Part shown: positions 1-7,909 of the stretch, in pieces
How the letters are laid out: every line of letters begins with the position of its first letter
Position numbering within the stretch: the stretch's first letter is position 1
Source of the DNA: Granulosicoccus sp964449565
Lineage (GTDB): Bacteria; Pseudomonadota; Gammaproteobacteria; Granulosicoccales; Granulosicoccaceae
Length of the DNA: 64,000 nucleotides
Reading direction: 5' to 3'
Assembly (NCBI GenBank): GCA_964449565.1
Contig: CAYUZB010000002.1
Span: forward strand, 1 to 64,000
The notes under the pieces: model-generated
The model's input: the letters and a program-made list of their open reading frames with translations, nothing else
What the model was told of the DNA's origin: nothing
The model's database searches: none
Position numbers and translations under genes: made by a program

Positions 1-2
1 CA

Positions 3-749
3 TCCGTCATCAGTAAATCAGGAAAATTTGGTGTCGCTCAGGCAATAGAAAGACAGTTGTCAGATAGCGTTAATAACAAATCGCTCTCAAACGAAGAACC
101 TGCTATCACGTCTGCTCAATTGAAAACGACTGAAAGCGGTTCTGAGCCCACAAGACCCGTCACTGTCGCTCTGAATTTGTCAGAGAAATCTCACATCCCG
201 GGTCTAAGTGCACGCGATTTGGAGCGGTTTAGAGAATCCGCAGGGCTGAGTCAAAGCTCAAATCCACAGATACTATCAAATCAGAAAAGGGCTTTTATTG
301 ACCCTCTCATGCCGCACGCAAATCGTAATGCGAATAGATTGGGAACATCACCGAACGCAATCCTTGCAATAGCTGCCCTGGAGTCCGCATGGGGGCAAAA
401 AGTGGCGTCTGATGAAAATGGAAAACCCTCGCATAATCTATTTGGCATTAAGTCATTTGGTAAAAATGTAGAGTCAGTAAACATTCTGACCACTGAATAC
501 ATTGATGGGAAACCTGAAAAAATTGTTGACAGATTTCGTGTATTCAAAAATCCCGCAGATGCTGTAGATGGGTTCGCAGATTTCATTCTTGAAAATCCTA
601 GATATAAAAAGGCACTGGAGCATGCCTCCGATCCAACACGCTTTCTCGAAGAATTACAACGCGCTGGCTACGCAACAGATCCGAAGTATGCCGACAAAGC
701 TATCAGTATTTTGCACGAGATAGAAAGTAGTCACGAGGCGTTGAAATGA
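3..749 (+). CDS. flgJ: FlgJ, flagellar rod-cap/peptidoglycan hydrolase (5' partial)
   Basis: This is the C-terminal part of FlgJ, which caps the growing rod and cuts peptidoglycan in the periplasm so the rod can pass. The reading frame is open to the window edge, and the first codons (GKFGVAQAIERQLS) look like the last helix of the rod-binding domain, so the gene begins upstream and the TTG at 57 is not the true start. A linker rich in Ser, Glu and Thr follows. The last 150 or so residues form a glucosaminidase (GH73-like) domain with the putative catalytic Glu in AALESAWG, followed by HNLFGIK and a C-terminal block ending in YADKAISILHEI. The stop overlaps the flgK start by 4 bases (ATGA), so the two are probably translationally coupled. 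The flgJ-flgK-flgL order is standard. Confidence 0.93.
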   Translation, partial: SVISKSGKFGVAQAIERQLSDSVNNKSLSNEEPAITSAQLKTTESGSEPTRPVTVALNLSEKSHIPGLSARDLERFRESAGLSQSSNPQILSNQKRAFIDPLMPHANRNANRLGTSPNAILAIAALESAWGQKVASDENGKPSHNLFGIKSFGKNVESVNILTTEYIDGKPEKIVDRFRVFKNPADAVDGFADFILENPRYKKALEHASDPTRFLEELQRAGYATDPKYADKAISILHEIESSHEALK

Positions 750-2638
750 GCAGCTTACTGACCAATGGCGCAAGTGCCTTACTGACATTTCAGCGAGCGC
801 TTGCCACAACCTCACAAAATATTGCGAACGTCAACACTGAAGGATACTCGCGTCAGCGGGTAAATCTGGAATCCGTTGTCAGCGATCCAAATGAGAGATT
901 GCAAGTTGGGTCAGGTGTTACAGTCACCAATATCGAACGAATGCAAGATGAGTTTGCAACCGCCCAGGTATTACAGACTACGAGCGCCTTTGCAAGGCAA
1001 CAGACACATCTCGATATGGCCGGCCAGATTGACGGTTTTATGGCAGATGACGCTTTGAGTTTGACCCCGGCATTAAACAGTTTTTACGATGCTATCCAGG
1101 ATGCCAACTCTGATCCGGCCTCATTGGCAAACAGAGAAATCATTATCGAACAAGCTTCGTCACTTGCTACCCGCTTTAGGGGTATGCAACAACAACTTGA
1201 CGGATTACAGGAAGAAGTCAATGATCGCTTGACCGCATCGGTCAGCGATGTAAACGATATCTCTGCGTCAATCGCAGAAATAAACTCAGAGTTAATTACC
1301 AGAAATGGAATTTTACAAAGACAGACAGCAAATAGCCTGTTGGACCAACGTGATCAATTAGTCTCAGAGCTTTCTGGATTAGCAGACATTCGAACACATA
1401 TACAAGATGATGGTGCCATGAATGTTTACGCAGGCAATGGCTTGGCTCTGGTTGTTGGCGCCGATGCCCAACAACTGCGCATTGCTCAAGATACAAACAC
1501 TCCTGGTCAATTGGAAATTGAAATCGATGTCGGTACCAATTGGCAGCCAATAGGCACCCTGCTCCAGGGCGGGTCAATCGGGGGACTACGCGATTTTGAA
1601 CGCGATACCTTGAGCAAGGCAATGCATGAGATCGGACGGCTGGCTTTGGTGTTGGCCGACTCGGTCAATGGGCAACACAAACAAGGTATAGATCTACAAG
1701 GTAACAATGGTACAGATATCTTCTCATTCGGCGACCCGGAAGTCTTGTCAAGCAGTCTGAACTCGGGATCTGGAAACGTAGCTGCCACCATTAGCGATGT
1801 AAATAGCCTGGAGGCGTCGGATTATCGTATTCGTTTCGATGGGAGTGGCTACACAACAACTCGAATCAGCGATGGACAACAAACTGTCGGCACACTGCCA
1901 ATGACTATAGATGGAATAGAAATATCAGTCAGTGGCAGCCCCTCTACAGGAGATATTTTTATCGTGTCTCCAAGCAGACGTGCCGCCGCCTATTTAGACA
2001 ACATAATGACATCAGCTGATGCACTCGCACTGGCAAGTCCATTATCCGCTACCAGCAGCTTTGATAATATAGGTACTGCTCGTTCAGAACTTTCTGCGAT
2101 TCCCGATCCACAAAATCCCAATTTGAACAATTCAGTGGAAATCGTATTTACCGACAATAGCACCTTCGATGTACTGGATATAAGCAATGGCAACACGCTT
2201 GCCACTGGGCTGTCATATACGTCCGGATCACCTATCCAGTTCAACGGTTGGGAACTAACTATTAACGGCACTGCCAACGCAGGTGATGTGCATCAAATAG
2301 ATGCTGCTTCCTCCAACAACGGCAGCAACAGCAACGGTTTGGCATTGGCCGGATTACAAACAGCATTAGTCATTTCCGGCAATCAATCAATCAATGACAC
2401 CTATGGCTCGCTGGTATCAAGCATTGGTGGTCAGAATAGATCTTTACAAACTCGCAGTTTGGCATTGGAAAACATCAACACCAACGCCATAGAGAGGCAG
2501 CAGTCCGTCCAGGGTGTGAATCTTGATGAAGAAGCCGTCAATTTATCTCGCTATCAACAGGCGTACCAGGCGTCAGCGCAAATAATCGCGACCGCCGATA
2601 CACTCTTCCAAACTGTATTGAATGCGGTAGGTAGATAA
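746..2638 (+). CDS. flgK: FlgK, hook-filament junction protein 1
   Basis: FlgK (HAP1) is the first junction protein between hook and filament and is exported by the flagellar type III apparatus. The 630-residue product begins with the typical D0 segment, including SQNIANVNTEGYSRQ near residues 21-35, and ends with a matching C-terminal helix (EEAVNLSRYQQAYQASAQ, about 595-612). The middle holds two related beta-rich segments of about 55 residues (roughly 355-410 and 470-525), each ending in a GD(I/V) motif, and a related segment occurs in FlgL. Length is slightly above the usual 550-600, explained by these inserts. It overlaps flgJ by 4 bases and is followed 2 bases later by flgL. Identification is firm. 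Confidence 0.96.
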   Translation: MSSLLTNGASALLTFQRALATTSQNIANVNTEGYSRQRVNLESVVSDPNERLQVGSGVTVTNIERMQDEFATAQVLQTTSAFARQQTHLDMAGQIDGFMADDALSLTPALNSFYDAIQDANSDPASLANREIIIEQASSLATRFRGMQQQLDGLQEEVNDRLTASVSDVNDISASIAEINSELITRNGILQRQTANSLLDQRDQLVSELSGLADIRTHIQDDGAMNVYAGNGLALVVGADAQQLRIAQDTNTPGQLEIEIDVGTNWQPIGTLLQGGSIGGLRDFERDTLSKAMHEIGRLALVLADSVNGQHKQGIDLQGNNGTDIFSFGDPEVLSSSLNSGSGNVAATISDVNSLEASDYRIRFDGSGYTTTRISDGQQTVGTLPMTIDGIEISVSGSPSTGDIFIVSPSRRAAAYLDNIMTSADALALASPLSATSSFDNIGTARSELSAIPDPQNPNLNNSVEIVFTDNSTFDVLDISNGNTLATGLSYTSGSPIQFNGWELTINGTANAGDVHQIDAASSNNGSNSNGLALAGLQTALVISGNQSINDTYGSLVSSIGGQNRSLQTRSLALENINTNAIERQQSVQGVNLDEEAVNLSRYQQAYQASAQIIATADTLFQTVLNAVGR

Positions 2639-2640
2639 CT

Positions 2641-3837
2641 ATGCGTGTTAGCACTGCCATGCTTAATCGTCAATCGGTTAACGATATGATCAGACAGCAA
2701 AGCGAGATCTCGGCGGTGCAAGCAGACATCGCCAGCGGAAAACGGGTAAACAGCCCCCAGGACGATCCCGCTCAAGCTGGACGGCTCCTGAATATGGCTG
2801 AAGCTGACGCGAGACTGGCTCAATTTGATAGAAACTCGGTATCCGCTGAAGCACGACTCAGTCTGGAAGAAACGGCGCTCACAGGTGTTAACGATAGCTT
2901 GCTGAGAATTCGTGATCTAGTTTTGACTGCAAACAACTCCTCGCTGGATTCACATTCCCATTCAGCTATTCACGCCGAAGTTACCCAACGCCTCGATGAA
3001 CTATACGATCTCGCAAATGTGAGGGATAGCAACGGTGATTTTCTATTCAGTGGGTCCAACGGTGTAAGCCGCCCATTTACTCAGGATGGATCATCAGTCT
3101 ACAACGGAAACGATGAAACCCGAGCTGTTCCAATCGGTTTGGGAGAAACAATCCAAACAGGAGATTCTGGCGCAGATGTCTTTGTTCGTATAAAAGAAGG
3201 AAACGGAACATTTACAGTTGATGCAGATGTGACTAATACAGGTACCGGTATCATATCGACAGGATCGCTGGTTGATCCCTCAGCTTACGTAGACACACCT
3301 CATTCTATTGTATTTACATCCGGAACCACTTTTGATGTCGTCGATTCAAACTCTGGAGCCACTATACAAACCGGAATGTCATTTGTCGAGAACGAACCCA
3401 TATCCTTTAACGGAATTGAGCTCGATATAAGAGGTGTTCCCGAAACTGGTGATGTCTTTAATGTAACCCCTTCGCAATTCAAAGACATATTCTCGACTGT
3501 GTCCGATTTCGCTGCAGCTCTCGCAGCACCATCTATCACAGCAAGCGACAAAGCATCACAGTCCCAGACGTTTGATAGCGTTCTTACCAATCTTGATCAA
3601 TCCTTAGAGCACATAAATACCATTCGAAGCCGAGTTGGAACTCGACTGACCAGTATTGACAGCCGACGTGATGAAAATAACGCTGTATCGATCCAACTAC
3701 AGCAAGCTCGATCAAATATTGAAGATCTTGACATAACAAAAGCAGTTACCGAACTTCAAACACGAGTCAACTCTCTAGAAATACTTCAACAATCATATGC
3801 AGCCATCGATAATTTATCTCTATTCAACTACATGTAG
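2641..3837 (+). CDS. flgL: FlgL, hook-filament junction protein 3
   Basis: FlgL (HAP3) is the second junction protein, placed between FlgK and the flagellin filament. The 398-residue product starts with a flagellin-like N-terminal helix (MRVSTAMLNRQSVNDM) with the conserved SGKRVNSPQDDPA segment, and closes with the flagellin-like C-terminal coil (LQTRVNSLEILQQSYA). Residues about 219-275 carry a beta-rich module similar to two modules in the neighbouring FlgK. The ATG lies 2 bases after the flgK stop, so the genes are surely cotranscribed. The following 278 bases (3838-4115) carry no gene and hold the fliC promoter and leader. Confidence 0.95.
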   Translation: MRVSTAMLNRQSVNDMIRQQSEISAVQADIASGKRVNSPQDDPAQAGRLLNMAEADARLAQFDRNSVSAEARLSLEETALTGVNDSLLRIRDLVLTANNSSLDSHSHSAIHAEVTQRLDELYDLANVRDSNGDFLFSGSNGVSRPFTQDGSSVYNGNDETRAVPIGLGETIQTGDSGADVFVRIKEGNGTFTVDADVTNTGTGIISTGSLVDPSAYVDTPHSIVFTSGTTFDVVDSNSGATIQTGMSFVENEPISFNGIELDIRGVPETGDVFNVTPSQFKDIFSTVSDFAAALAAPSITASDKASQSQTFDSVLTNLDQSLEHINTIRSRVGTRLTSIDSRRDENNAVSIQLQQARSNIEDLDITKAVTELQTRVNSLEILQQSYAAIDNLSLFNYM

Positions 3838-3989
3838 CAGGAATTTCATTAACTCAATCACAATATTATTTTCATGTAAAATAGTGAAATTTATATGTTA
3901 CACGTGAGTTGAAGCACAATACGCTATACAAGTATTTTCGACTAATAAACATTTGCTTGCATTCAATACGGTTTATTGAATTACGTCAC

Positions 3990-4016
3990 TCATGATTTTT
4001 TTGGGTAGCCCGATAA
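3990..4016 (+). promoter_or_regulatory. candidate sigma-28 (FliA) promoter of fliC
   Basis: The -10 box CCCGATAA (4009-4016) matches the flagellar sigma-28 consensus GCCGATAA at 7 of 8 positions. Eleven bases upstream, TCATGATT (3990-3997) is a weaker match to TAAAGTTT (5 of 8). Position, about 100 bases before the flagellin gene, fits the known class III promoter location. The -35 half is the weak point. Confidence 0.5.
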
Positions 4017-4115
4017 CCATCTCATGTGAGCAATACCTGCGCTGAGCGGGTTTACTTGAGGAGAAGGCGCCACATCAAATAAAAACAAGGATTCCCAACG
4101 AGGATCTATATAAAA

Positions 4116-4916
4116 ATGCAAACTATAAATACAAACGTTATGTCACTTACCGCTCAGCGCAATCTGAGTCAGTCACAGTCTACCCTTGCGACATCAATGG
4201 AGCGCTTAAGCTCTGGTCTACGAGTGAATAGCGCCAGGGATGACGCCGCAGGTCTGGCGATCGCTGAAAGGATGAATACTCAGGTCCGCGGCATGAATGT
4301 CGCAATTCGAAACGCAAATGACGGAATTTCACTGTCGCAGACAGCTGAAGGCGGCCTCAACGAAGTTGGCAACATGCTGCAACGTATGCGTGAACTGGCA
4401 GTTCAGTCAGCAAACGGTACCAATAGCGACTCTGATAGAGACAATCTGCAGGCTGAATTCGCTGAATTGTCTGATGAGATTACACGAATCGGTGCAACTA
4501 CCCAATTCAACGGTCGATTTGTCCTGGGCGCTGACGCAGGCGCATTTGACTTCCAAGTCGGCGCTAATGTGGGCGAACAACTGACTATCACAACCACTGC
4601 AGTTGCTGCAGTCACAGCCGATATTGGCGCAACCGGTGATGCCGATGCAGCAATCACTGCTATCGACACAGCAATTGATACGGTTACTAGCCAACGAGCA
4701 AATTTTGGTGCGGTCCAAAGCCGATTTGAAAGTGCTATCAACAACCTGCAAATCGGTGTTGAGAATCAATCAGCTGCACGTGGCCGAATCGTTGATGCAG
4801 ACTTTGCGGTAGAAACCGCAAACATGACAAGAGCTCAGATCCTGCAGCAAGCGGGTAATGCGATGGTATCGCAAGCTAACTCTGCTCCTCAAAGCGTATT
4901 GCAATTGTTAGGATAA
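4116..4916 (+). CDS. fliC: FliC, flagellin
   Basis: Flagellin is the filament subunit, secreted through the flagellar channel. The 266-residue protein is almost only the conserved D0/D1 core: N-terminal TNVMSLTAQRNLSQSQSTL and LSSGLRVNSARDDAAGLAIA, and C-terminal NMTRAQILQQAGNAMVSQAN ending in LQLLG. The surface-exposed D2/D3 region is absent; the segment between the cores (about 160-185) is a short Ala/Thr-rich turn. It is thus a minimal flagellin, well below the roughly 500 residues of enteric forms. A weak ribosome site (AGGA, 4101-4104) lies 11 bases before the ATG. It is the only flagellin in the window and is followed by a strong hairpin terminator. Secretion chaperone fliS lies downstream. 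Confidence 0.97.
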   Translation: MQTINTNVMSLTAQRNLSQSQSTLATSMERLSSGLRVNSARDDAAGLAIAERMNTQVRGMNVAIRNANDGISLSQTAEGGLNEVGNMLQRMRELAVQSANGTNSDSDRDNLQAEFAELSDEITRIGATTQFNGRFVLGADAGAFDFQVGANVGEQLTITTTAVAAVTADIGATGDADAAITAIDTAIDTVTSQRANFGAVQSRFESAINNLQIGVENQSAARGRIVDADFAVETANMTRAQILQQAGNAMVSQANSAPQSVLQLLG

Positions 4917-4933
4917 TCTTGACGTTACGTTGA

Positions 4934-4966
4934 AACCACGAGGCTAGTTGCCTCGTGGTTGTTTCA
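4934..4966 (+). terminator. hairpin terminator after fliC
   Basis: A perfect 11-bp inverted repeat (AACCACGAGGC at 4934-4944 and its complement at 4950-4960) with a 5-base loop TAGTT is followed by GTTTCA. It lies 17 bases after the fliC stop. The U-run is short, so termination may be partial and let some transcription reach fliD. Confidence 0.75.
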
Positions 4967-4986
4967 GTAACTCAAGGACATTAATT

Positions 4987-6264
4987 ATGTTAACAGCTGC
5001 AGGCGTTGGCTCAGGCATTGACATTGAATCAATACTGACCCAACTTGTTGCCCTTGAAAGACAACCAATCGACGCACTTGAAGAGCGCCAGGCAAGCCTG
5101 GACGTCGAATTGAGTGCGCTTGGTTCAATCAACAGTCAAATAAATGATCTTGCAACCATTGCCCGTACGCTTGGCGATGGCACTCGCTTGGGTCCGTTTG
5201 TAGCAACAACCAGTGACGAAGATATATTCACCGCTGAAGCTACAGGTGGTGGTGCCGGTGAATTTCATGATATCGAAGTTCTTTCACTTGCACAAAACCA
5301 TAGGCTGGCATCTCAGGCTTATACCTCAGAAGACGATACCGTAGCCAGTGGAATATGGTCATTTAGCTCTGGCGAGAACAGTTTCGACATTACAATAGAT
5401 GGCGGAAGCAACACTCTACTTGATCTACAGTCTGCAATAAATTCATCAACAGACAATACGTCGATCGTTGCCAGTATCCTGAATGTCGATGGGGGCAGCA
5501 GACTAGTACTGAGTGCGAGAGAGTCAGGCACAGCCAACGAGATATCGTTTGGAGGCTTGGCAAGTAGCTCCGGGCTTTCAACTATCACAGAGGCAACCGA
5601 CGCCAGCCTGATAGTCGATGGCTTTCCGGTTACAGGCTCCAGCAATACGGTTTCTGATGTGCTCTCAGGGGTCACCTTGAACCTCAGAGGCATTGGCACT
5701 GCAGAAGTAAGCACAAGCCGAGATACCGAGAGCTTACGCGCCAGCCTTGATGAATTTGTTAGTCAGTACAATGGCTTACGCACTAATTTAACTAATTTTT
5801 CCGAAGCCGAACTTCAAGGTGATCAATTACCTCGTTTAGTTGAATCAAGAATCCGATCCGCCTTCAGCACTCCTTTGACTTTGAACAATGGTGATTCAGT
5901 GTTGCCACAGTCGTTAGGCTTTACCTTTGACCGATTTGGCACGTTGAGTATTGACGAAACACGCTTCAACGAAGCTCAAGAAAACGGTATCGAACAGTTT
6001 ATTACTGCTTTCGCTCAGACAGAAACAGGCTTCGCTCAACGCATCGAAGATATTTTGGATGAATTTACTCGTTCTGGTGGCGTTATAGACACACGAGAGG
6101 ATGGCATTGACTCGCGTGACCGTGCGATTGTTGATCAAATAGAGCGAATGGAATATCGCCTTGAACAAACAGAAGTCAGACTACGTAGACAATTCACGGC
6201 AATGGACGCATTGGTAAGCAATCTTCAATCGACCGGTGATTTTCTAGATAGCCGACTGGGTTAA
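4987..6264 (+). CDS. fliD: FliD, filament cap protein
   Basis: FliD (HAP2) caps the filament tip and folds incoming flagellin. The start is set at ATG 4987 because AAGGA (4974-4978) precedes it by 8 bases and the protein then begins with the typical FliD N-terminus (AAGVGSGIDIESILTQLVAL); an upstream in-frame start at 4948 would lie inside the fliC terminator. The 425-residue product has the N-terminal coiled coil, a beta-rich middle, and a C-terminal coiled coil (about 360-420, RDRAIVDQIERMEYRLEQTE). It precedes fliS in the usual order. Confidence 0.94.
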   Translation: MLTAAGVGSGIDIESILTQLVALERQPIDALEERQASLDVELSALGSINSQINDLATIARTLGDGTRLGPFVATTSDEDIFTAEATGGGAGEFHDIEVLSLAQNHRLASQAYTSEDDTVASGIWSFSSGENSFDITIDGGSNTLLDLQSAINSSTDNTSIVASILNVDGGSRLVLSARESGTANEISFGGLASSSGLSTITEATDASLIVDGFPVTGSSNTVSDVLSGVTLNLRGIGTAEVSTSRDTESLRASLDEFVSQYNGLRTNLTNFSEAELQGDQLPRLVESRIRSAFSTPLTLNNGDSVLPQSLGFTFDRFGTLSIDETRFNEAQENGIEQFITAFAQTETGFAQRIEDILDEFTRSGGVIDTREDGIDSRDRAIVDQIERMEYRLEQTEVRLRRQFTAMDALVSNLQSTGDFLDSRLG

Positions 6265-6282
6265 CTTCAAGTGACGTGTAAA

Positions 6283-6675
6283 ATGAATAGCGCAGCCAAT
6301 GCTTATCGAGATGTAAAGAGGACTACAGATGTAGATGGTGCTTCACCTCACCAGTTAATCCAGCTACTACTCAAAACCGCGTTAAGCAGAATCAGCATGG
6401 CGAGACGCAATCTGCTGGATGACAATTGGGCAGAAATGCACATAAATATAGACAAATCACTGGCGATAGTTCATGAATTACAGGGATCACTACTAAATCC
6501 CGAAACTAATGAATTATCTGCAAATCTATACAATCTCTATACATATTCTACCCAACAGTTGATTAAGGCGAACTCCACGCGTGAAGATAAACATCTGCAA
6601 ACCGCGCATCAAGTTATAGATACCTTGTCTGATGCCTGGAATATGATCTCTCCTGAGGAGAAATCTCTTGCCTGA
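6283..6675 (+). CDS. fliS: FliS, flagellin export chaperone
   Basis: FliS is a small helical cytoplasmic chaperone that binds the C-terminus of unpolymerised flagellin and delivers it to FlhA. The product (130 residues from ATG 6283) shows the family pattern: AAN-AYRDV at the N-terminus, then ASPHQLIQLLLKTALSRI, and the central helix with LNPETNELSANLYNLYTYS. A GTG at 6271 is an alternative start adding four residues; the ATG gives the typical short N-terminus, and neither has a clear ribosome site. It lies 18 bases after fliD and overlaps fliT by 8 bases. Confidence 0.92.
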   Translation: MNSAANAYRDVKRTTDVDGASPHQLIQLLLKTALSRISMARRNLLDDNWAEMHINIDKSLAIVHELQGSLLNPETNELSANLYNLYTYSTQQLIKANSTREDKHLQTAHQVIDTLSDAWNMISPEEKSLA

Positions 6676-7006
6676 CAGTCCTTTATCAGATTCACAGATT
6701 CTCTCGTTACAGACTCTAACCAAATCCATGTGCCAGGCAGTGGAAAATAATGATTGGGAAGAAGTCGACAAGCTTGATGCTCAACGCTTGAACATATTAA
6801 ATTCCGACAGCAACTCGGATCATCAATCGAATCTTTTCAGCTCTGAAGAAAGGACAAAATTGAAGTCCGATGTACGTGAACTTGACGCCAATCTACAAAA
6901 GTCCATGAATAATAAACATCGCGAAGTGGTGAGCGATCGCAGAATTTTCAATGCTCGCCAAACTGCCATGAAAAACTACATTTCTACCAGCTCTTTAAAT
7001 CGCTAA
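6668..7006 (+). CDS. fliT: FliT-like flagellar chaperone
   Basis: This 112-residue all-helical, charged protein sits in the standard fliT position after fliD-fliS, and overlaps the end of fliS by 8 bases. FliT-type proteins chaperone FliD. The start is a TTG chosen because a strong GAGGAG (6655-6660) lies 7 bases before it. The N-terminal half has LQTLTKSMCQAVENNDWEEV and a Leu/Arg helix, typical of FliT; the C-terminal half (QKSMNNKHREVVSDRRIFN) is helical too. Sequence similarity within the family is always low, so the call depends partly on context. Confidence 0.72.
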   Translation: MPDSPLSDSQILSLQTLTKSMCQAVENNDWEEVDKLDAQRLNILNSDSNSDHQSNLFSSEERTKLKSDVRELDANLQKSMNNKHREVVSDRRIFNARQTAMKNYISTSSLNR

Positions 7007-7016
7007 TTCTGAAACA

Positions 7017-7295
7017 ATGACTATGCACGTAAGTTCCAAAAATTGGCTTGAACTATGGTCGGGCTTTCAGCCAGCTTTTATCAACATCACAACCGGTGAA
7101 ACCCACTTGTCAGTTGACTCTAATGGCCAGCTAAGTACTAACCACAGTTTTTACGGATTACCGGATAACTGGGTTACCGATCGAGATCCTTCAGGAGTAC
7201 CGTTAACGCTACACACTGATATCGTCGCCGGCTATTGGCGGAATTCAGTATTTTTTGATTTGCGATCAACGCATAATATCCCGATAGACGCTTGA
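7017..7295 (+). CDS. small protein of unknown function at the end of the fliD-fliS-fliT run
   Basis: I do not recognise this 92-residue protein. It has no signal peptide or membrane segment and is rich in Trp, Thr and Asn, with an aromatic pattern (NWLELWSGFQPAF near the start; AGYWRNSVFFDL near the end) suggesting a compact beta fold. It starts 10 bases after fliT on the same strand, so it is probably cotranscribed. ATG 7017 or ATG 7023 may be used; neither has a clear ribosome site. It converges on the PilZ gene, with an imperfect hairpin (about 7299-7326) between them that could end both transcripts. Confidence 0.55.
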   Translation: MTMHVSSKNWLELWSGFQPAFINITTGETHLSVDSNGQLSTNHSFYGLPDNWVTDRDPSGVPLTLHTDIVAGYWRNSVFFDLRSTHNIPIDA

Positions 7296-7322
7296 TCTGA
7301 TGAGACGCTGAAACGGGCGTCA

Positions 7323-7895
7323 TCACCCAGCTTTCTGCTCCCTTATTTCATGTTGCTGTACGCGTACCACGTGACGAACAATCGCTTCTCGATCTTCCTC
7401 ATGGATCGTATCAAATTTTACTGATACCCATACCTCCCCCTCCTGCTCCTCAATCCTGATAACCTTGGCGAATGCAAGTACGATCAGCTCATCCGGAAGC
7501 AACCAGATCAGTAATTCCAGACACTCACCAACATTCAGAGCTTCCTCGAAGCAGAATCGCATACCATCAGCGGAAAGATTTACCGGTACCATCTCTAATC
7601 GATCTCTATCTTGCCTCACCGATTTATCAGATATCAGTTGGGCTAGCTGATGAATCTGACTCTCCAGATATTGTAAATAGGCTCCTATCTCGGAATCACG
7701 ACTTTTTATAACTTTCAGATTAGGAACACGGGTCTCTTTTTGATGGCTGAAGTGCGTCTTTAAACAAGCTTGCATCCGATAAGCATCGAAATTGTCAATT
7801 AATTCGACGAGATCATCTTCGCTCCGCCGAATAACTGAAAGGTGCACGTGATCAGTCACACGGAATGAATTTCTTTTGTTATTTGGAAAACTCAT
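7323..7895 (-). CDS. PilZ-domain c-di-GMP receptor with a helical insert
   Basis: A 190-residue cytoplasmic protein with both c-di-GMP-binding motifs of PilZ domains: RxxxR (RNSFR, residues 8-12) and (D/N)xSxxG (NLSADG, 106-111), followed by a C-terminal beta barrel (LELLIWLLPDELIVLAFAKV and VWVSVKFDTI). The two motifs, usually 20-30 residues apart, are separated by about 95 residues predicted helical (about 25-100), recalling the atypical tetrameric PilZ proteins of Xanthomonas. It is the last gene of the long minus-strand flagellar run, 14 bases after pomB. That position suggests a link between c-di-GMP and the motor, as for YcgR or FlgZ, but this is inference. Confidence 0.85.
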   Translation of the reverse strand: MSFPNNKRNSFRVTDHVHLSVIRRSEDDLVELIDNFDAYRMQACLKTHFSHQKETRVPNLKVIKSRDSEIGAYLQYLESQIHQLAQLISDKSVRQDRDRLEMVPVNLSADGMRFCFEEALNVGECLELLIWLLPDELIVLAFAKVIRIEEQEGEVWVSVKFDTIHEEDREAIVRHVVRVQQHEIREQKAG

Positions 7896-7909
7896 GAATG
7901 CTCCAGCTA

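Noticed and set aside
4948..4986. A longer fliD starting at 4948
   Set aside because: The start would lie within the fliC terminator hairpin; ATG 4987 has a good ribosome site and the family N-terminus.
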